A stretch of DNA of 53,035 bases from Desulfobacteraceae bacterium (GCA_024230435.1 JAAERL010000587.1:1-53035), one strand, 5' to 3'. Shown: positions 24,449 to 33,621, counted from the first letter of the stretch. Notes: generated by a model not told the origin, from the letters alone. Made by a program: numbers and translations.

Positions 24449-25648
24449 ATGAAGAATAAATTCAAATTCAACCGGATGGAGCTTTCAGGTTCTCTGGGGG
24501 ACCTGGGAACACTATTGCCTTTGGGCATCGGCATGATTTTGATCAATGGCCTGAACCCCATGGGCGTATTCTTTGCCGTAGGGTTATTCTATATTTTCTC
24601 CGGTCTTTACTTCGGAGTAACCTGTCCTGTGGAGCCCATGAAGGTGATCGCAGCCTATGCCATTGCAACGGGTGTGACAGCCGTTCAAATCCAGGCATCC
24701 GGCTTGCTAATCTCCGTTTTATTGCTTTTCATCGGCCTGACCGGCCTGATGACTTTTATTGGCAGCATTATTCCTAAACCGGTAGTTCGTGGCGTTCAGC
24801 TTTCAACGGGCGTTTTGCTTATTTCAAAAGGAGCCGGATTAATGATGGGCAGTTCCGCGTTTCAACGGCTGCACCCGTCTGCTGAAACTGACTTTGTTTT
24901 TCAAAACCTTGGGCCGGTCCCCCTAGGCTTGATCATTGGTATCGGTTTGGCGGTTCTTACGTTGTTTCTTATTGATAACCGCCGTTTGCCCGCCGCCATC
25001 ATCGTAGTCGGTTCAGGGTTCGTGTTGGGCTTGATCATGGGGGGGGCAAAAGGGTTGCAAGATCTTCAGCCAGGGTTTTATGTTCCGGGAATTTTGCCAT
25101 ATGGTTTTCCAAAAGAAGTGGATTTCGCCTTTGCCCTGGTTGTTATGACGTTGCCCCAGATTCCCATGACACTGGGAAATGCCGTAATGGCCAATGCGGA
25201 TCTGTCTTTGCAGTACTTTCCCCAATCCGGCCGTAAGGTCAGTTACCGTGCTTTATGTATCAGTATGGGGCTGGCAAATATGGGAAGTTTTTTTGTAGGC
25301 GGGATGCCCATGTGTCACGGGGCCGGAGGATTGGCCTCGCGCTACCGTTTCGGCGCCCGTACAGCCGGTTCGAACCTGATAATCGGAGTGTTTTTTCTTG
25401 CCATAGCCGTGTTTTTAGGGGGCTCGGCGTTGTCCCTGGTCTCGCTTATACCTTCACCGGTGTTGGGTGTATTACTTGTTTTTGCTGGAGGCCAATTGGC
25501 GCTGACCTTGTTGGATATCACTACCCGCAAGGATCTGTTTACAGCGATCCTGGTCCTGGGAATTACGATTGCCTCGAATTTATCTGCCGGATTTATTGCC
25601 GGTATTTGTGTGGCCCATTTATTTAGATGGAAAAAACTCAAAATTTAG
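24449..25648 (+). CDS. MOT1-type sulfate/molybdate transporter, 399 aa
   Basis: The start RMELSGSLGDLGTLLPLGIG and the VTCPVEPMKVIAAYAI block are the signatures of the MOT1 branch of the SulP-like family, and the related LPQIPMTLGNAVMAN lies in the second half. About ten to eleven membrane segments; no STAS domain. Family members carry molybdate or sulfate. In a sulfate reducer either would be sensible: sulfate as electron acceptor or molybdate for formate dehydrogenase-type enzymes. It has its own start after the dsr terminator, so co-regulation is not implied. Confidence 0.88.
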   Translation: MKNKFKFNRMELSGSLGDLGTLLPLGIGMILINGLNPMGVFFAVGLFYIFSGLYFGVTCPVEPMKVIAAYAIATGVTAVQIQASGLLISVLLLFIGLTGLMTFIGSIIPKPVVRGVQLSTGVLLISKGAGLMMGSSAFQRLHPSAETDFVFQNLGPVPLGLIIGIGLAVLTLFLIDNRRLPAAIIVVGSGFVLGLIMGGAKGLQDLQPGFYVPGILPYGFPKEVDFAFALVVMTLPQIPMTLGNAVMANADLSLQYFPQSGRKVSYRALCISMGLANMGSFFVGGMPMCHGAGGLASRYRFGARTAGSNLIIGVFFLAIAVFLGGSALSLVSLIPSPVLGVLLVFAGGQLALTLLDITTRKDLFTAILVLGITIASNLSAGFIAGICVAHLFRWKKLKI

Positions 25649-25660
25649 GCTTGCCCGCAA

Positions 25661-26683
25661 CTATCGCATAAAATGCATATTCGGCCGTTTCAATACGGCA
25701 GGATTGGTATCGAAAAAGGCGGTCAGAATAGCTTCGATCTGCTCATAATCGGCGGCGATTCTGATTTTGTTGAATAAGCTGTTGCCAAATGCGAAGTTTG
25801 CAGCCAAGTAAGACGCATAGCGTTTATAGCGCCGAAGCCCTTTCAGAGGGTCGAAATGTTTTTCGGTCAACGTGAGCAAACGCATCGCTGTGCGTCGATG
25901 CAAATCATCAGGCGAAGGGTCATCCGATCCCCATTGCGTGAATACCCATGGGCGGGCAATGGCGATTCGCCCAAGGGCAACACCATCGCAATCCGTGCTT
26001 TCCATCATTTTCAGGCAATCGTGCTCATCAAAAACGTTACCGTTTCCAAAAACCGGAATGCGAACGGCTTGTTTAACAAGTCCGATGTATTCCCATTTGG
26101 GATGCCTGGCCCTCCGGTCCGGGGCCACACGCGGATGGAAAGTCAGGGCATCTGCGCCGGCATCCTGCAGTCTCACAGCCAGGGAAACCGGAAATTGAGA
26201 ATCATCTTGCCAGCCGGTGCGAAATTTAACGGTAACCGGGCACTGCACCGCTCGTCGCACCTTGCGAACGATCTCCACGGCGATCTGCGGAGATTTCAAT
26301 AGGGCAGCGCCTTGTTGATGCCGGCAGATTCCCTTGGCTGAACATCCCAGATTGATATCAACGCCAAAAAAGCCTTCTGTTTCAATTCGTTGCGCCGCCA
26401 AGGCCATGCGATCCGGGTCTGAGCCAACAATTTGGATGATCAGCCGGCGGGTCTCTTGATCGCGCCATTTAAAATAACCGGAAGTCCGGCGATTCTCATG
26501 GGGAAGCCGCCCGGCGCTGCACATTTCCGAAAACATCAAATTTCGGCTGCCTGACTCATCCAATAGTTCACGAAAGGCTACATGTCCAAGATAGGTCATG
26601 GGAGCAAGAATCAGGCGGTTTTCAATTTTCTTGGAACCGATGATAAGCGGTTTATTGATTAATTCCGGCAGCTTGGAGGTCAT
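25661..26683 (-). CDS. dus: tRNA dihydrouridine synthase, 340 aa
   Basis: A TIM-barrel flavoprotein with the Dus hallmarks: LILAPMTYLGHVAFR at the start, DINLGCSAKGICR containing the catalytic Cys, VKFRTGW, LTFHPR and GNGNVF. It reduces uridine in the tRNA D-loop with NADPH and FMN. The NLGCS form differs from the more common N.GCP, and a second Cys follows in KGIC, so it belongs to a side branch rather than a clear DusA, B or C. It is convergent with the transporter gene, 13 bases apart. Subfamily is uncertain. Confidence 0.9.
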   Translation of the reverse strand: MTSKLPELINKPLIIGSKKIENRLILAPMTYLGHVAFRELLDESGSRNLMFSEMCSAGRLPHENRRTSGYFKWRDQETRRLIIQIVGSDPDRMALAAQRIETEGFFGVDINLGCSAKGICRHQQGAALLKSPQIAVEIVRKVRRAVQCPVTVKFRTGWQDDSQFPVSLAVRLQDAGADALTFHPRVAPDRRARHPKWEYIGLVKQAVRIPVFGNGNVFDEHDCLKMMESTDCDGVALGRIAIARPWVFTQWGSDDPSPDDLHRRTAMRLLTLTEKHFDPLKGLRRYKRYASYLAANFAFGNSLFNKIRIAADYEQIEAILTAFFDTNPAVLKRPNMHFMR

Positions 26684-26841
26684 ATGCCGATACCTTTAAT
26701 TATTAATGTCCATCAGTGAAATGACTCATTTCGCTGATGAGTATGACTATGCTGATCAGTGTCAACCTGATTAAACGAGCCACTGAAACATAAAAAAAAC
26801 ACAATGTCCAGCCCGGAAAATTCCTTGAAACAAAAAAACTA

Positions 26842-26869
26842 TTGACAAACAGGATAAAAATTTTAGATA
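26842..26869 (+). promoter_or_regulatory. Candidate promoter of the rplU operon
   Basis: TTGACA at 26842-26847 and TAGATA at 26864-26869 (16-base spacing; AGATAT with 17) lie ~45 bases before the rplU start. A dyad TCAGTGAAAT...ATTTCGCTGA near 26713-26737 lies further upstream. Confidence 0.55.
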
Positions 26870-26912
26870 TTCGCTTTTTTTATGTTAAGGGATTTTTTGG
26901 AGGTAAATAGAC

Positions 26913-27224
26913 ATGTACGCAATCGTTGCTACAGGCGGTAAGCAATATAAAGTTGAAGAAGGCGAGACATTACGCATAGAAAAGCTCACGGGTGAGGTCG
27001 GCGATGAAGTGACTTTCGACCGTATTCTCATGATAGGCGGCGGCGATGATGTTCGTATCGGTCAGCCCCTGGTCGATGGAGCCAGCGTAAAGGCCAGCAT
27101 TGTGGAACAGGGCAAGGCTAAAAAAATAATTGTTTTCAAGTATAAAAGACGTAAACGGTACCGCCGCAAACAAGGTCATCGTCAACCTTTTACAGCGGTA
27201 AAGATTGATACAATTCAAGCTTAG
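26913..27224 (+). CDS. rplU: 50S ribosomal protein L21, 103 aa
   Basis: Begins [20 protein letters not shown] and ends with the basic [16 protein letters not shown] block, both diagnostic of L21. Length is normal. A strong GGAGG lies 10 bases before the start. It is followed 65 bases on by rpmA, the universal order. Confidence 0.98.
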   Translation: MYAIVATGGKQYKVEEGETLRIEKLTGEVGDEVTFDRILMIGGGDDVRIGQPLVDGASVKASIVEQGKAKKIIVFKYKRRKRYRRKQGHRQPFTAVKIDTIQA

Positions 27225-27289
27225 GTATATATTTTATTTATACCTTTGCTTAGACGTTTACGAAGGATCAGCGATCAGGAGAGTCAACC

Positions 27290-27544
27290 ATGGCACATAA
27301 GAAGGCGGGCGGAAGCTCCAAAAACGGCCGTGACAGTCAGGGACAGCGCAGAGGGGTGAAGCGTTTCAGCGGGCAGAATGTCAAAGCCGGCAACATTATC
27401 ATTCGTCAACTGGGAACGAGAATTCACCCAGGTGAAAATGTTGGTATGGGCAAAGATTATACCCTTTTTGCCAAGATAGATGGCACCGTTACTTTCGAAA
27501 GAAAAGGGCGAACAGGCAAAAAGGTCAGCGTATATGCCACGTGA
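27290..27544 (+). CDS. rpmA: 50S ribosomal protein L27, 84 aa
   Basis: Begins [20 protein letters not shown], the conserved flexible N-terminus that reaches the peptidyl transferase centre, so no N-terminal processing extension is present. The stop overlaps the GTG start of obgE by four bases (GTGA). Confidence 0.98.
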   Translation: MAHKKAGGSSKNGRDSQGQRRGVKRFSGQNVKAGNIIIRQLGTRIHPGENVGMGKDYTLFAKIDGTVTFERKGRTGKKVSVYAT

Positions 27545-28542
27545 AGTTTATTGATGAAGCCAAGATCATCGTCCAGTCCGGAAACGGAGGAAGCGGTTGT
27601 GTCAGTTTCAGGCGCGAGCGCTTCGTCCCACGCGGCGGGCCGGACGGTGGTGACGGTGGCAATGGCGGCTATGTTTTTTTAAAAGCCACATCCCGCAAGC
27701 GAACCCTCCATCATTTCCAATTCAAGAAGCATTATAGCGCAAAAAACGGAGTTCCCGGACAGGGAAGCCAGAAAACTGGACAGGCAGGCAGCGATTTAAT
27801 CCTTGAGGTTCCACAGGGTACTCTTGTTTATAACGCCGAGACCGGTGAGCTTCTTTTTGACCTGGTGGACGATGACCAGGCAGAGGTGGTTGTTCAGGGC
27901 GGCAGGGGAGGCCTGGGCAACAGGCATTTTAAATCATCCACGAATCGGTCGCCTCGTTACGCTCAGTCCGGCGAACCGGGGCAAACTTTGCAGATCCGGC
28001 TGGAACTAAAATTGTTGGCCGATGTTGGGCTTGTGGGGCTGCCCAATGCAGGTAAATCAACCCTTATCAGCACCCTTTCGTCAGCAAAACCCAAAATAGC
28101 CGATTACCCGTTTACTACGCTTACTCCGAACCTGGGTGTGGTGCAGTACCAAAATGCCGAACCCTTTGTGGTTGCTGATATTCCAGGCTTGATCGAGGGG
28201 GCGCATCAGGGAGCCGGTTTGGGTACGCGATTTTTACGCCATATAGAGCGAACGCGTATTCTGGTTCATCTTATTGATGCAGCGGAGCTGGATCCGGCAA
28301 ATCCGCTGGCCTCGTATGAAGCCGTAAAGCGGGAGTTGGTCATGCATAGCCGCGAACTTGCAGATAAACCCCAATTGGTGGTACTGAATAAGCTGGATAT
28401 TGATGGCACAGAAGCCTTGGCGGACGCTTTTTGCAAAGCGGCGCCTTCCATCGGCGCCGTGCGTATCAGTGCTGCCGCACGCCAAGGATTGAATGAGTTA
28501 AAAGCACGTTTATTGAGACATATCGAACACCTGGATGACTAA
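27541..28542 (+). CDS. obgE: GTPase Obg/CgtA, ribosome assembly, 333 aa
   Basis: The glycine-rich Obg domain (residues 1-~158, with [12 protein letters not shown]) precedes the GTPase domain with GLPNAGKST (G1), DIPGLIEGA (G3), NKLD (G4) and RISA (G5). There is no C-terminal OCT domain, as in many Gram-negatives. It binds the 50S subunit during assembly and links growth to nucleotide levels. Starts at GTG, translationally coupled to rpmA; overlaps nadD by eight bases. Confidence 0.97.
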   Translation: MKFIDEAKIIVQSGNGGSGCVSFRRERFVPRGGPDGGDGGNGGYVFLKATSRKRTLHHFQFKKHYSAKNGVPGQGSQKTGQAGSDLILEVPQGTLVYNAETGELLFDLVDDDQAEVVVQGGRGGLGNRHFKSSTNRSPRYAQSGEPGQTLQIRLELKLLADVGLVGLPNAGKSTLISTLSSAKPKIADYPFTTLTPNLGVVQYQNAEPFVVADIPGLIEGAHQGAGLGTRFLRHIERTRILVHLIDAAELDPANPLASYEAVKRELVMHSRELADKPQLVVLNKLDIDGTEALADAFCKAAPSIGAVRISAAARQGLNELKARLLRHIEHLDD

Positions 28543-29242
28543 AACTAACACACCTGCGAATGATGTTTTGGATCGATGCAGCCGTATCGGTCTTTTTGGC
28601 GGTACGTTCAATCCTATCCATAACGGTCATGTGCTGACCGCTAAAGATGTTTTACGGCAATTTGAACTGGATCGAATTTATTTTATTCCCAGCGCCTATC
28701 CTCCTCATAAGTGCCATGGTATGCTGGCTGCGGCCCAGGACCGGTATGATATGGTTCGCCTGGCCTTGGATACCCACGAAGGACTCAAAGCCTGCGATGC
28801 GGAAATAAGACGCAAGGGCCCCACTTATAGCTTTGATACCCTGGCATATTTCAATGAGTGTAAACCATCCGGGTGCGAGTTGTTTTTTTTGCTGGGTGTA
28901 GATGCCTTTCTGGAAATTCATACCTGGAAAAATTATGATAAATTATTTGAGTTGACATCATTTATCGTTATGACACGGCCTGGAAATATCATTTGTCTTT
29001 CCAAATTGTGTAAAAAGATAAATACCTTCGTTCGAAATAAACTTAATATGGCATATAGCTTTGATTCGGCAAAAAACGTTTTAACACATTCTGATTTAAA
29101 GCCCATTTATCTGACTCAGGTGTCACCGGTGGATATTACTTCGTCGCAACTTCGCCATATGATTATCAGCCACCAATGCATAAGCAGCTGGGTGGCTGCA
29201 CAGGTGGAAAGTTTTATTCAAAAAAAAGGATTGTATTTATGA
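28535..29242 (+). CDS. nadD: Nicotinate-nucleotide adenylyltransferase, 235 aa
   Basis: Contains GLFGGTFNPIHNGHV (the nucleotidyltransferase HxGH site), IPSAYPPHK and, near the C-terminus, DITSSQLRHMI, the counterpart of the ISSTxIR motif. It makes deamido-NAD from nicotinate mononucleotide and ATP. The first ~14 residues precede the conserved core; an overlap with obgE supports the listed start. The stop overlaps the rsfS start. Confidence 0.95.
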   Translation: MTKTNTPANDVLDRCSRIGLFGGTFNPIHNGHVLTAKDVLRQFELDRIYFIPSAYPPHKCHGMLAAAQDRYDMVRLALDTHEGLKACDAEIRRKGPTYSFDTLAYFNECKPSGCELFFLLGVDAFLEIHTWKNYDKLFELTSFIVMTRPGNIICLSKLCKKINTFVRNKLNMAYSFDSAKNVLTHSDLKPIYLTQVSPVDITSSQLRHMIISHQCISSWVAAQVESFIQKKGLYL

Positions 29243-29649
29243 GCGCCAAGCTGGACCCAAAACTGGATCTTTGTGTAAAAGCTGTCCTGGAAAGAAAAGC
29301 TGAAGATGTATTGATTTTAGATGTTCGGGAATTAACGAGCATTGCAGATTATTTTATCATTTGCAGTGGGCGGTCAAGCCGCCAGGTCTCATCCATGGGG
29401 GATCATATTGAACGTTATTTAAAAAAACACAAACATCGTGCTTCATGCATCGATGGCAAGCAGGAGGGACATTGGGTTTTAATGGATTATGGAGACGTCA
29501 TCATCCATATTTTTTACGATGAAACCCGCCGTTTTTTTGATCTGGAAGGGCTTTGGTCCGAGGCCAAGCGAGTGACTACCGAAAAACTGGAAACTTATAG
29601 CAAAAGCAGTTTTCAGCAATTTAGCGGTGAAGAAATTATTATTGAGTAG
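29239..29649 (+). CDS. rsfS: Ribosome silencing factor RsfS, 136 aa
   Basis: Matches the RsfS/Iojap family: AEDVLILDVRELTSIADYFI, CSGRSSRQV, EGHWVLMDYGDVIIHIF and ETRRFFDLEGLW. It binds L14 and blocks subunit joining. The start ATG 29239 overlaps the nadD stop (ATGA) and gives the expected length; an extension to 29176 lies wholly inside nadD. A REP-like hairpin begins at its stop. Confidence 0.95.
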   Translation: MSAKLDPKLDLCVKAVLERKAEDVLILDVRELTSIADYFIICSGRSSRQVSSMGDHIERYLKKHKHRASCIDGKQEGHWVLMDYGDVIIHIFYDETRRFFDLEGLWSEAKRVTTEKLETYSKSSFQQFSGEEIIIE

Positions 29650-29704
29650 ACTGCTCCCCCATCTTCGCTACGCGAAGCAAGGAGTCTTCTCGGTATGAAG
29701 GATA
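29647..29704 (+). repeat. REP-like hairpin, copy 2
   Basis: CTTCGCTACGCGAAG forms the inner stem and GGAGTCTTCTCGGTATGAAG the right flank, matching the copy at 17201-17254. It lies between rsfS and gpmI and may also stabilise or end the upstream transcript. Confidence 0.65.
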
Positions 29705-29753
29705 AACACGTTCCATCCATAGTATTCATTTCAAATAAGGAAAGTAAAATAAA

Positions 29754-31301
29754 ATGGGAAAACCAAAACCCATTATGTTGATGATATTGGATGGCTGGGG
29801 ATTGCGCAGCGCCGACGCAAATAATGCCGTAACATCCGCGAATACGCCGGTATTAGACAGCCTTTGGGAAAAATATCCGCATACATTGCTTCAGACATCC
29901 GGAAAAGCAGTGGGACTGCCGGAAGCTGTTATGGGCAATTCCGAAGTCGGTCACATGAATATCGGCGCCGGTCGGATTGTTTATCAAGACCTTTTGCGCA
30001 TTGATATGGCGATTTCTCAAGGCGATTTTTTCGAAAATTCCGCCCTGAACCAAGCTATGGATGCTGTATTAGAAAACGGCCGGAATCTGCATTTAATGGG
30101 CCTAGTCTCCGATGGCGGTGTTCACAGTCATATCACCCACATCTGCGCATTGTTGGATTTGGCCAAACGAAAAGGTCTGAAACGCGTTTTCGTTCATGCA
30201 ATCATGGATGGGCGTGATACAGCCCCAGACTCCGGGCGTGGTTATATCAAACATCTGCAACAGTATATGGATCAAATCGGCACTGGAGTCATTGCTTCTA
30301 TTTGCGGCCGCTATTATGCCATGGACCGGGATACGCGTTGGGACCGCACAAAGACGGCTTTCAAACTCTATACTGAAGGATCGGGCCTCCAGGCGCGTGA
30401 TGCGGTTCAAGCCATTGAGCAGGCTTATGACCGTGGTGAAACCGATGAGTTTATCAAACCCATTGTGCTGATCGATGATCATACCGCACAGCCAAGGGCT
30501 TGTGTATCTGACAAGGATGCCGTTGTTTTTTTTAACTTTCGCGCTGACAGGGCGAGGCAAATCACCCGTGCTTTCACGGATAAAAACTTTGATGTATTTC
30601 AACGTGATAAGGTTCCCCAACTAAGCGATTACGTCTGCATGGCGCTTTATGATGAACATTTTGACCTTGCCGTGGCTTTTCCGCCTGAACATTTAGATGG
30701 GATTTTAGGAGAAGTTCTCAGCCGCCATGGGGTGAGTCAGCTTCGCATCGCTGAAACGGAAAAATACGCTCATGTCACCTATTTTTTTAACGGTGGTGAA
30801 GAAAAACCCTTTGAACTGGAAGACCGATGCCTTATTCCATCTCCTCGGGATGTGGAGACCTATGACCATAAACCCGAAATGAGCGCTGGAAAAGTAACAC
30901 AAGAAGTATTGAAAAGAATCGACACCGGAAAATACGATTTTATTGTGTTGAATTTTGCAAATATGGATATGGTTGGTCATACGGGCGTAATGCAGGCCGC
31001 CCAAAAGGCTGTGGAAACGGTTGATGGGTACGTCGGCCGTATTAAAGACGCTGTAATTTCCAAAGGCGGCATTGTACTGATCACCTCTGATCATGGCAAT
31101 GCCGAAACTATGCGCGGAGCCAATGGAAAGGTGTATACCGCACATACCACCAATCCCGTACCATTTATTATAGCGGGCGATACGGTCCAAAATGTTCGTC
31201 TTAAAAAGGGTGTATTGGGAGATATTGCGCCGACTGTACTCAAATTACTGGGCATTGAGCAGCCGCCTCAAATGACCGGCCGGTCTTTGATCGGGCAATG
31301 A
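29754..31301 (+). CDS. gpmI: 2,3-bisphosphoglycerate-independent phosphoglycerate mutase, 515 aa
   Basis: The alkaline-phosphatase-like fold is shown by LMILDGWGLR at the start, the phosphoserine site VMGNSEVGHMNIGAGR near residue 62, DGRDTAPDSG, RYYAMDRDTRWDR, and the metal ligands in MDMVGHTG and ITSDHGNAE. Length is standard. It interconverts 3- and 2-phosphoglycerate using two Mn ions. AAGGAAAG precedes the ATG. The stop overlaps the next start by four bases (ATGA), so the EamA gene is co-transcribed. Confidence 0.97.
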   Translation: MGKPKPIMLMILDGWGLRSADANNAVTSANTPVLDSLWEKYPHTLLQTSGKAVGLPEAVMGNSEVGHMNIGAGRIVYQDLLRIDMAISQGDFFENSALNQAMDAVLENGRNLHLMGLVSDGGVHSHITHICALLDLAKRKGLKRVFVHAIMDGRDTAPDSGRGYIKHLQQYMDQIGTGVIASICGRYYAMDRDTRWDRTKTAFKLYTEGSGLQARDAVQAIEQAYDRGETDEFIKPIVLIDDHTAQPRACVSDKDAVVFFNFRADRARQITRAFTDKNFDVFQRDKVPQLSDYVCMALYDEHFDLAVAFPPEHLDGILGEVLSRHGVSQLRIAETEKYAHVTYFFNGGEEKPFELEDRCLIPSPRDVETYDHKPEMSAGKVTQEVLKRIDTGKYDFIVLNFANMDMVGHTGVMQAAQKAVETVDGYVGRIKDAVISKGGIVLITSDHGNAETMRGANGKVYTAHTTNPVPFIIAGDTVQNVRLKKGVLGDIAPTVLKLLGIEQPPQMTGRSLIGQ

Positions 31302-32170
31302 CCGTTTCGGAAAAACCTAAAAGAGCCCTCACCGCGCTTCATACTGCGGCACTTTTATTCGGCCTGGCAGGTTTGTTCGGAAAAATAATTCATGCCAGTC
31401 CGTTGGTCATTGCCGCTGGGAGAACGTTTTTTGCCGCAATTGCTTTGGCTTTGGTTTTAATTGGGACAAACCGTCAAGGCATCAGGACCTTTCGCGCAAA
31501 GGATTTATGGCTTTTTATTTTACCGGGAATCCTTCTGGCGTTACACTGGTGGACCTTTTTCCATGGTATTCAGATTTCAACGGTAGCGGCCGGCTTATTG
31601 GGATTTGCTTCGTTTCCCATGTTCATCACGTTGTTTGAACCTTATCTTTTCAAGGAGCCCTTTCGCCTGTTTGATCTGGCGGTTGCAATGTTAATCATGG
31701 CCGGGCTGGTGGTGGTGGCGTGGCCTGATGATTTAAATAACGCCCGGTGCGCAGGGGTTTTGTGGGGTATCGTATCAGGTGGGCTGTTTGCTGCCCTTTC
31801 TATGTTCAATCGTAGAATTGTCAGGCGTTTCAACGCAATTACAATTGCCTGTTTTCAAAATACGGCCGCCTGTCTGGTAATGTTACCTGTAGCGTTTTTT
31901 CTGGAATCCTGGCGGCTTTCTTTATCTGATCTGCTATTGTTAGTCATTCTGGGAGTTGTTTGCACAGCCTTGGCTCATACCTTGTTTATCTTCAGTTTAA
32001 CCGTTGTGCGGGCTCAATTAGCGGGTATCGTGACGGCCCTGGAGCCGGTTTATGGTATCTGTTTTGCTTTTCTGCTGTTGGGAGAAAAACCATCCATAGT
32101 TGTCTTGCTCGGCGGGGCACTAATCATCGGCACAACATGTGCCGCCATCTTAGGGGCTTGGAGACTGTAA
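31298..32170 (+). CDS. EamA/DMT-family permease, 290 aa
   Basis: Ten hydrophobic helices in two EamA halves; each half ends with the usual glycine and proline pattern (GLVVVAWPDD in the first, ALEPVYGICFAFLLLGEKPS in the second). These inner-membrane carriers move metabolites such as amino acids or sugars, usually outward. Substrate cannot be assigned. Translational coupling to gpmI is probably incidental. Confidence 0.9.
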   Translation: MTVSEKPKRALTALHTAALLFGLAGLFGKIIHASPLVIAAGRTFFAAIALALVLIGTNRQGIRTFRAKDLWLFILPGILLALHWWTFFHGIQISTVAAGLLGFASFPMFITLFEPYLFKEPFRLFDLAVAMLIMAGLVVVAWPDDLNNARCAGVLWGIVSGGLFAALSMFNRRIVRRFNAITIACFQNTAACLVMLPVAFFLESWRLSLSDLLLLVILGVVCTALAHTLFIFSLTVVRAQLAGIVTALEPVYGICFAFLLLGEKPSIVVLLGGALIIGTTCAAILGAWRL

Positions 32171-32232
32171 TTATCCCACCGGCTTGTCTTGATTTATATG
32201 GCCCCTTGATTTATATGGCCTCTTTATCCAAT

Positions 32233-32320
32233 GCCTTTTGAATTCGTTTTCGCTTTTTGCGCCAAAGGGTCAAAGGCTTTGAGTATGCACCCATATTTTC
32301 TTTTTGAAAACGAATCCGAA
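32233..32320 (-). repeat. Palindrome-ended dispersed repeat, copy 2
   Basis: The ends TTGAATTCGTTTTC and GAAAACGAATCCGAA form an inverted pair around a core with CTTTGAGTATGCACCCAT. The core and one end match the copy at 15864-15942 in the opposite orientation. Just upstream, TTGATTTATATGGCC is duplicated in tandem (about 32190-32221). Confidence 0.65.
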
Positions 32321-32378
32321 TCCGGCGCAATACGCTATACTTACAACCTCCAACACCCTTAAAAATAAGGAGTATAAA

Positions 32379-32894
32379 TTGAACAACTGTCCGGATATGC
32401 TCACCGACTACATCACTGGTAATCAAATACCCAATGCAGGTGCGGAAGCCAATCGCCAGGCTATTGAACACATATTAGTAAAAGACAAAGGATTCGCTAA
32501 AACCGATATCGAAGTGGATGCGCCGATCCGTCTCGATATGGATGACGGGTTATATGTGTCAAGGGTTGATCTTGTGGTCAGTGTGCGAGAAAAGCGTATC
32601 CTGGTGGTTAAATGTGCCGCAGGATCATTGGATTCACGGCAACGTGAAATCATCGCAGCGGCACGTGTTTTGGATTCGTGCCAAATACCCTTGGCAGCGG
32701 CATCTAATGGTTTGGATGCATATGTTTGGGATACGCTTACCGGGCGTCTTATGGGCCGTGGGATCGCATTTATACCTACGATAGAACAGGCGTTGGAAAT
32801 TGCCAATGAATCTAGGTTTGTTCCTCTGGCTGAAAAACTGCGCAAACGTCAGCAATTGATATTTCGTTCTTATGACAGCGAGAATATAAACTAA
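32379..32894 (+). CDS. HsdR-N-like small protein lacking nuclease residues, 171 aa
   Basis: The start is a TTG at 32379, six bases after AAGGAG; the in-frame ATG at 32304 has no site and lies in the repeat. The protein resembles the N-terminal domain of type I restriction subunit HsdR: EANRQAIEHILVKDKGF, DIEVDAPI, SRVDLVVSVREKRILVVKC. In active nucleases the last strand carries E-x-K; here it reads VVKCAAGSLDSRQRE, so the catalytic pair is absent. This KCAAGSL form appears to typify a subgroup in sulfate reducers. No hsdM or hsdS gene is nearby, so it is not part of a restriction system here. Function unknown. Confidence 0.75.
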   Translation: MNNCPDMLTDYITGNQIPNAGAEANRQAIEHILVKDKGFAKTDIEVDAPIRLDMDDGLYVSRVDLVVSVREKRILVVKCAAGSLDSRQREIIAAARVLDSCQIPLAAASNGLDAYVWDTLTGRLMGRGIAFIPTIEQALEIANESRFVPLAEKLRKRQQLIFRSYDSENIN

Positions 32895-32905
32895 ACTTTT
32901 CGTGA

Positions 32906-32928
32906 TAATGGGTTTGCGAATCCCATTA
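32906..32928. terminator. Palindrome between convergent genes
   Basis: TAATGGG and CCCATTA pair around a 9-base loop, placed between the stops at 32894 and 32944. There is no T tract, so terminator function is tentative. Confidence 0.4.
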
Positions 32929-32943
32929 AAACGCGCATGCAAT

Positions 32944-33621
32944 TTATTTTCCGGCGACTTCCCGGCTGCAATGTTTACAAATTTCCGCCCTTTTTTTGAT
33001 AATCTCAGCACAAAAGGGGCATTCCCGCGTAAAAAACCGGTCATGGATGCTGGTGATCGCTTCCTCAATGGCTTTTTGCATTGCCTGATTCCCGGTTTTC
33101 ATGCAACGCAATGCTTCGATCGACTCTAACTCTCCGAAATCACCCATCATTTCGGCGGCTTTGATACGCACACGGACCGGTTCACAAGGATCGGTCAACA
33201 GCCGAATAATCGTGAGTGTATCTTTTTCTACATAACAATTGGCCAGAATTGAAAATCCTTTTTTGGTCTGTTCTTTGAGCATTTTCTCTTCGGCCATGAT
33301 CTGTTCATCTATAATTTGCCCTTTTGCTCCCTGGGAACTGAAAACCGGCATGCATTCAAACTGATCCGTACCCGGATAATTCAAACAGCGTACGGAAGCG
33401 TTTTGGGCGTAGTTTTCTTTAAGATCATTCCAGCCCTGATCATAAAGCGGACATTCATCATTAAAGCATAAATAAAGATAAGGCGATCCCCATCCCAAAC
33501 CATCTGAAAATGTAACCGGCGGCACTTCCCAGAGCTGCATGGTTTTATTGCAATGGGGGCACGATGGTTTCGGCATGGCCAGAATACGTTCAAGAAATTC
33601 CTGTTTCGTTTCGATGGACAT
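32944..33621 (-). CDS. Zinc-ribbon protein with helical-repeat middle, 225 aa
   Basis: Two cysteine clusters suggest zinc sites at both ends: CPHC at 21-24 with CFNDEC near 52-57, and CPFC...CKHC close to the C-terminus, a rubredoxin-like zinc ribbon. Between them, TDPCEPVRVRIKAAEMMGDF and SIEALRCMK look like one or two HEAT-type helical repeats. No signal or membrane segment. GGAGTCTATT precedes the ATG at 33621. The combination is typical of a conserved hypothetical family in deltaproteobacteria; its role is unknown. Confidence 0.8.
   Translation of the reverse strand: MSIETKQEFLERILAMPKPSCPHCNKTMQLWEVPPVTFSDGLGWGSPYLYLCFNDECPLYDQGWNDLKENYAQNASVRCLNYPGTDQFECMPVFSSQGAKGQIIDEQIMAEEKMLKEQTKKGFSILANCYVEKDTLTIIRLLTDPCEPVRVRIKAAEMMGDFGELESIEALRCMKTGNQAMQKAIEEAITSIHDRFFTRECPFCAEIIKKRAEICKHCSREVAGK

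Noticed and set aside
32379-32894. Restriction-modification system
   Set aside because: Only one degenerate HsdR-N-like protein is present, with no methylase or specificity subunit.
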